From assembly GCA_019752575.1 (NCBI GenBank), contig JAIELW010000019.1:35012-99011 (forward strand): a stretch of 64,000 nucleotides of DNA. Direction: 5' to 3'. A program made the position numbers and the translations under genes. How positions within the stretch are numbered: position 1 is the first letter of the stretch; each line of letters starts with the position of its first letter. Of this stretch, positions 61,753 to 64,000 are shown one piece after another. The notes below the pieces were generated by a model. That model was not told where the DNA came from, ran no database searches, and worked only from the letters and a program-made list of their open reading frames with translations. Origin of the DNA: Xanthobacteraceae bacterium. GTDB lineage: Bacteria; Pseudomonadota; Alphaproteobacteria; Rhizobiales; Xanthobacteraceae.

Positions 61753-63603
61753 CTATTTCACATCGATTTCTTCAGACCAAAGACCTTCGCCACCCATGTC
61801 ATCTTGAACTTTGCAAGCGACACGAACTTTCCCCGCTTTTGGGAATGAATACTCAACCTGTAGCTCTGGCTCGGAGTTCTTACCACGAATAAAGGAGTAA
61901 CCTGCGGTACTAGAGAATCGATCCTTGTAGTTGAAATCCCACTGAACGTTGATGATCTTAGCGCCGGAGTTGAGCACAATAGTTTCACTCACATCGAATC
62001 TAAATGTTCTCGTGGAAATTCTGCGGAAACCCACCTCGACACGAGGTGGCTGCACAAAAGTTAGAAAATTCTCGTAGTCAGCATTGTCCGTCGAAAGAGC
62101 GGCAACATGCTCTCGAAAGCGAGGAGAATCTATTCTAACTTCTTCCAACCGAATAAAGTTTAGATCGGTTTGCTCAAGTCTTCTCAGCCGCTCCGCAGCT
62201 TCTACCGCATCCTTCCGATAAGCCCAGGCAAGCATTATTCCGTCACGAAGATTATCTTGTTTGTATCGTATGCTTTTTCTGATCGAGTTAGCGTAGTCCT
62301 GAACATCTTGGGCAGTAACTGCACTTTTGGGATTTGCGTCACCAACCCAAACTGGAACTGCCCCTTTCATTCCATGAATGCCAGATTCTAAATCCTCTGT
62401 TCTGGCACCAAAGCAACTTAAAACAAATCCACGAAACTGATCTGGCTTCATTCTAGAAAGCTGCTTGGCTTCATAAATCCCCCAGTGCTCAATCGTGAAA
62501 TCGGGGGAACTAAACAACCTTCCAGACTCCTCTTCTATTTCCTGAGTGAGTCTATCAGCCGTTATTGCGACAGCGACGCGCGATTGATCACAAGCAATCC
62601 AGCGTCGTTTCAGCTTTTCAGCAACTGAAATTGTTGTACCGCCGCCCACGAAGAAATCTGCAACAACATCGTTCTCCTTTGTCGCTACCTTAATAATTCT
62701 TTCAAGCAATGCTTTTGGCTTTTGCGTCGGATAACCAATTCGTTCAGATGACATGGGCGGTAATGCAGGAATGTCCCACCAATCTTCCGGAACTTTTCCC
62801 AACGGATTCGGAAGATATGTTCGCCCCGTAGCTTTATTGGTCACGCCCTTACCAGACGTCTGGAATCCACCCGTCCCCTCATAGGGAACGCGTATTGCGT
62901 CCGCGTTGAACGTCCAATTATTACCGCGAGAATACCAAAGTAACGTATCGTGCTTTTTTGGAAACTCGACGTTACTGCGCCCGCCTTGCCTATAACACCA
63001 GATTATTTCGTTACGAAGATTGTCGTATCCGAACACCTTGTCCATTTCGACTTTGATGTAATGACTTGCATGCCAATCGCAGTGAACAAATATCGTGCCG
63101 GTCTTTTTCAACAGGCGCTTCATTTCGTATAGGCGCGCATTCAACCAAATGAGATAGCCTGGCATACCTCCTTCCCAAATATCGGAGAAGGATCGCAGCT
63201 CGTTCTGATCGCCGAAGATCACATTGTAGTTTCTGCCTGAGAAGAATGGTGGATCGATATAAATTAGATCGATCGTTTCACTTGGTAGCTGTCGCATTAT
63301 ATGAAGGTTGTCACCCCAGAAAAGTCGATTTGGCTCTAAATCTGCGTGGCCAAATGAAACGCGATCGACGATCTGAAAGGGCAGGTAGACTGGCGGAAAC
63401 AGTTTCTTGAAACCTCTGCGCCGATCCCAGCCTAGCGGCTCTTTTTCGACGGGAACTGATCCAAAGCGTACTGGAGGTCGCCAAAAGTCTTCTTGTTCTG
63501 GCAGAGCACCGACTTCGTCTAAATCTTCACCTTTTGCCGCTGGCGAAAGAACGAATTCTCCAACCGAGGGGCCCGCAGGCTTACCGTTCTGTTTCTTTGC
63601 CAT
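61753..63603 (-). CDS. Beta-class DNA N6-adenine/N4-cytosine methyltransferase (Mod-like) with PKD-like C-terminus
   Basis: 616 residues. Catalytic motif DPPF (117-120) precedes the SAM motif FVGGGT (318-323), the order of beta-class enzymes such as type III Mod. Residues about 375-480 form an extra domain (MKPDQFRGFVLSCFGA and GAVPVWVGDANP, VTAQDVQDYANSI) faintly like Mrr-type nuclease folds without a clear triad. The last 65 residues (QWDFNYKDRF, then QVEYSFPKAGKVRVACKVQDD) look like a PKD/Ig-like beta-sandwich, which is uncommon on a cytosolic methyltransferase. First gene of the operon; it should protect host sites recognised by the system. Confidence 0.88.
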   Translation of the reverse strand: MAKKQNGKPAGPSVGEFVLSPAAKGEDLDEVGALPEQEDFWRPPVRFGSVPVEKEPLGWDRRRGFKKLFPPVYLPFQIVDRVSFGHADLEPNRLFWGDNLHIMRQLPSETIDLIYIDPPFFSGRNYNVIFGDQNELRSFSDIWEGGMPGYLIWLNARLYEMKRLLKKTGTIFVHCDWHASHYIKVEMDKVFGYDNLRNEIIWCYRQGGRSNVEFPKKHDTLLWYSRGNNWTFNADAIRVPYEGTGGFQTSGKGVTNKATGRTYLPNPLGKVPEDWWDIPALPPMSSERIGYPTQKPKALLERIIKVATKENDVVADFFVGGGTTISVAEKLKRRWIACDQSRVAVAITADRLTQEIEEESGRLFSSPDFTIEHWGIYEAKQLSRMKPDQFRGFVLSCFGARTEDLESGIHGMKGAVPVWVGDANPKSAVTAQDVQDYANSIRKSIRYKQDNLRDGIMLAWAYRKDAVEAAERLRRLEQTDLNFIRLEEVRIDSPRFREHVAALSTDNADYENFLTFVQPPRVEVGFRRISTRTFRFDVSETIVLNSGAKIINVQWDFNYKDRFSSTAGYSFIRGKNSEPELQVEYSFPKAGKVRVACKVQDDMGGEGLWSEEIDVK

Positions 63604-64000
63604 TCCCCACCCCAGCAGCCCGAATGTTGATTCTTATGTTGCTAGGGATTGCCTAAAGGAGCAACGGCTTGAATTCCAGCGGTCAAGAGAAATTAGAAAT
63701 CAGACCCTGAACGAAGAGAAGTATCAGAGTAGCGGTCGGTTTCTTGCTCCGGAGTAAGCCATTCGCGGGCATTTCAGCAATTTCTTCTTGGGGCATTCAT
63801 ACAGAAACCGATTGCGATACTGGAGATCAGTAGTCTGATAATTCATCAAAAGCGCCACGAAGAGTTCAGCACAAAACTCAAGTGCGACGCCTGCTCGTCT
63901 AATATCACTGAGCATTTAAGACCTGACCTGCTCCCCAATTTGCCCTCGTTTATAAGGAGAGTCTGTTCCGGTTTTGCAGTGAGGCCGAACTTTGGATCGC
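63604..64000. other. Unassigned region at the right edge
   Basis: About 400 bases upstream of the methyltransferase gene. It should include that gene's promoter (minus strand) and perhaps the 5' part of another element gene. A 63-residue minus-strand frame (63915 to 63724) shows no motif or clear ribosome site. The last 70 bases (from TGACCTGCTCCCCAATTTG) have an AAGGAGAG at 63954-63961 and look a little like an insertion-sequence end, but I cannot confirm this. Confidence 0.4.

Larger units (their letters stand above)
57886..64000. mobile_element. Left part of a tRNA-integrated genomic element
   Basis: Begins at the tRNA-Met fragment and carries integrase, nuclease, helicase and methyltransferase genes up to the right edge. 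Genes from about 59.4 kb are visibly AT-richer than the chromosome to the left. The right boundary is outside the window. Confidence 0.75.

Noticed and set aside
63724..63915. 63-residue minus-strand ORF near the right edge
   Set aside because: No recognisable domain and weak start context; may be an accident of AT-rich DNA.
1..64000. CRISPR array, rRNA or full tRNA gene
   Set aside because: No regularly spaced repeats or rRNA-like sequence; the only tRNA sequence is the 3' fragment at 57886-57930.

Overview
The window looks like GC-rich chromosomal DNA from an alphaproteobacterium of the Hyphomicrobiales (Rhizobiales), probably near the Bradyrhizobium/Xanthobacteraceae group. This rests on the general codon use, an ornithine decarboxylase plus homospermidine synthase pair with a speF-like RNA leader, many Liv-type, TRAP and NMT1-type transporters, and families common in that group (NicO with DUF1007, D-erythronate dehydrogenase, AprI/Inh inhibitors). 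No rRNA, intact tRNA or CRISPR array was seen.

Layout. 0-8.6 kb: envelope genes (partial SGNH hydrolase, lytic transglycosylase lipoprotein, beta-barrel protein, KdsD-type isomerase), NfeD/SPFH pair, ferrochelatase and a Tat-exported 5'-nucleotidase. 8.6-21.7 kb: a minus-strand block with a complete Liv ABC transporter between two acyl-CoA ligases, a Crp/Fnr regulator and a fused indolepyruvate:ferredoxin oxidoreductase; together these suggest uptake and CoA activation of aromatic or other carboxylic acids. 21.8-26.6 kb: SDR, NicO transporter with DUF1007 partner, L,D-transpeptidase, GGT-like enzyme. 27-30.3 kb: polyamine locus (leader RNA, ornithine decarboxylase, homospermidine synthase). 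30.3-34.3 kb: zinc operon with a 51-residue His-rich protein, ZnuC, ZnuB, a CobW-type GTPase, a 44-residue Cys-containing lipoprotein and a WD40 protein. 34.4-41.7 kb: TAXI-TRAP transporter, creatininase-family amidohydrolase and an NMT1/THI5-type ABC transporter. 41.7-57 kb: ordinary metabolic, transport and housekeeping genes, including a seven-gene minus-strand run from a CBS membrane protein to RadC.

From about 57.9 kb to the right edge lies the left part of an integrative element. A 45-bp piece matching the 3' half of an initiator-type tRNA-Met abuts short repeats and a tyrosine integrase. Behind it is an AT-richer restriction-modification-like operon on the minus strand: a beta-class DNA methyltransferase with a PKD-like C-terminus, a DEAH helicase, and a small TnsA-like nuclease whose start overlaps the helicase stop in another frame. 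The far end of the element is outside the window.

The least ordinary signals are this split nuclease/helicase/methyltransferase system, two tandem palindromes at 18.0-18.17 kb that differ in sequence but share one architecture, and the zinc operon head, where a palindromic operator overlaps a probable promoter and start codon. All names are from reading motifs by eye; no database search was run.
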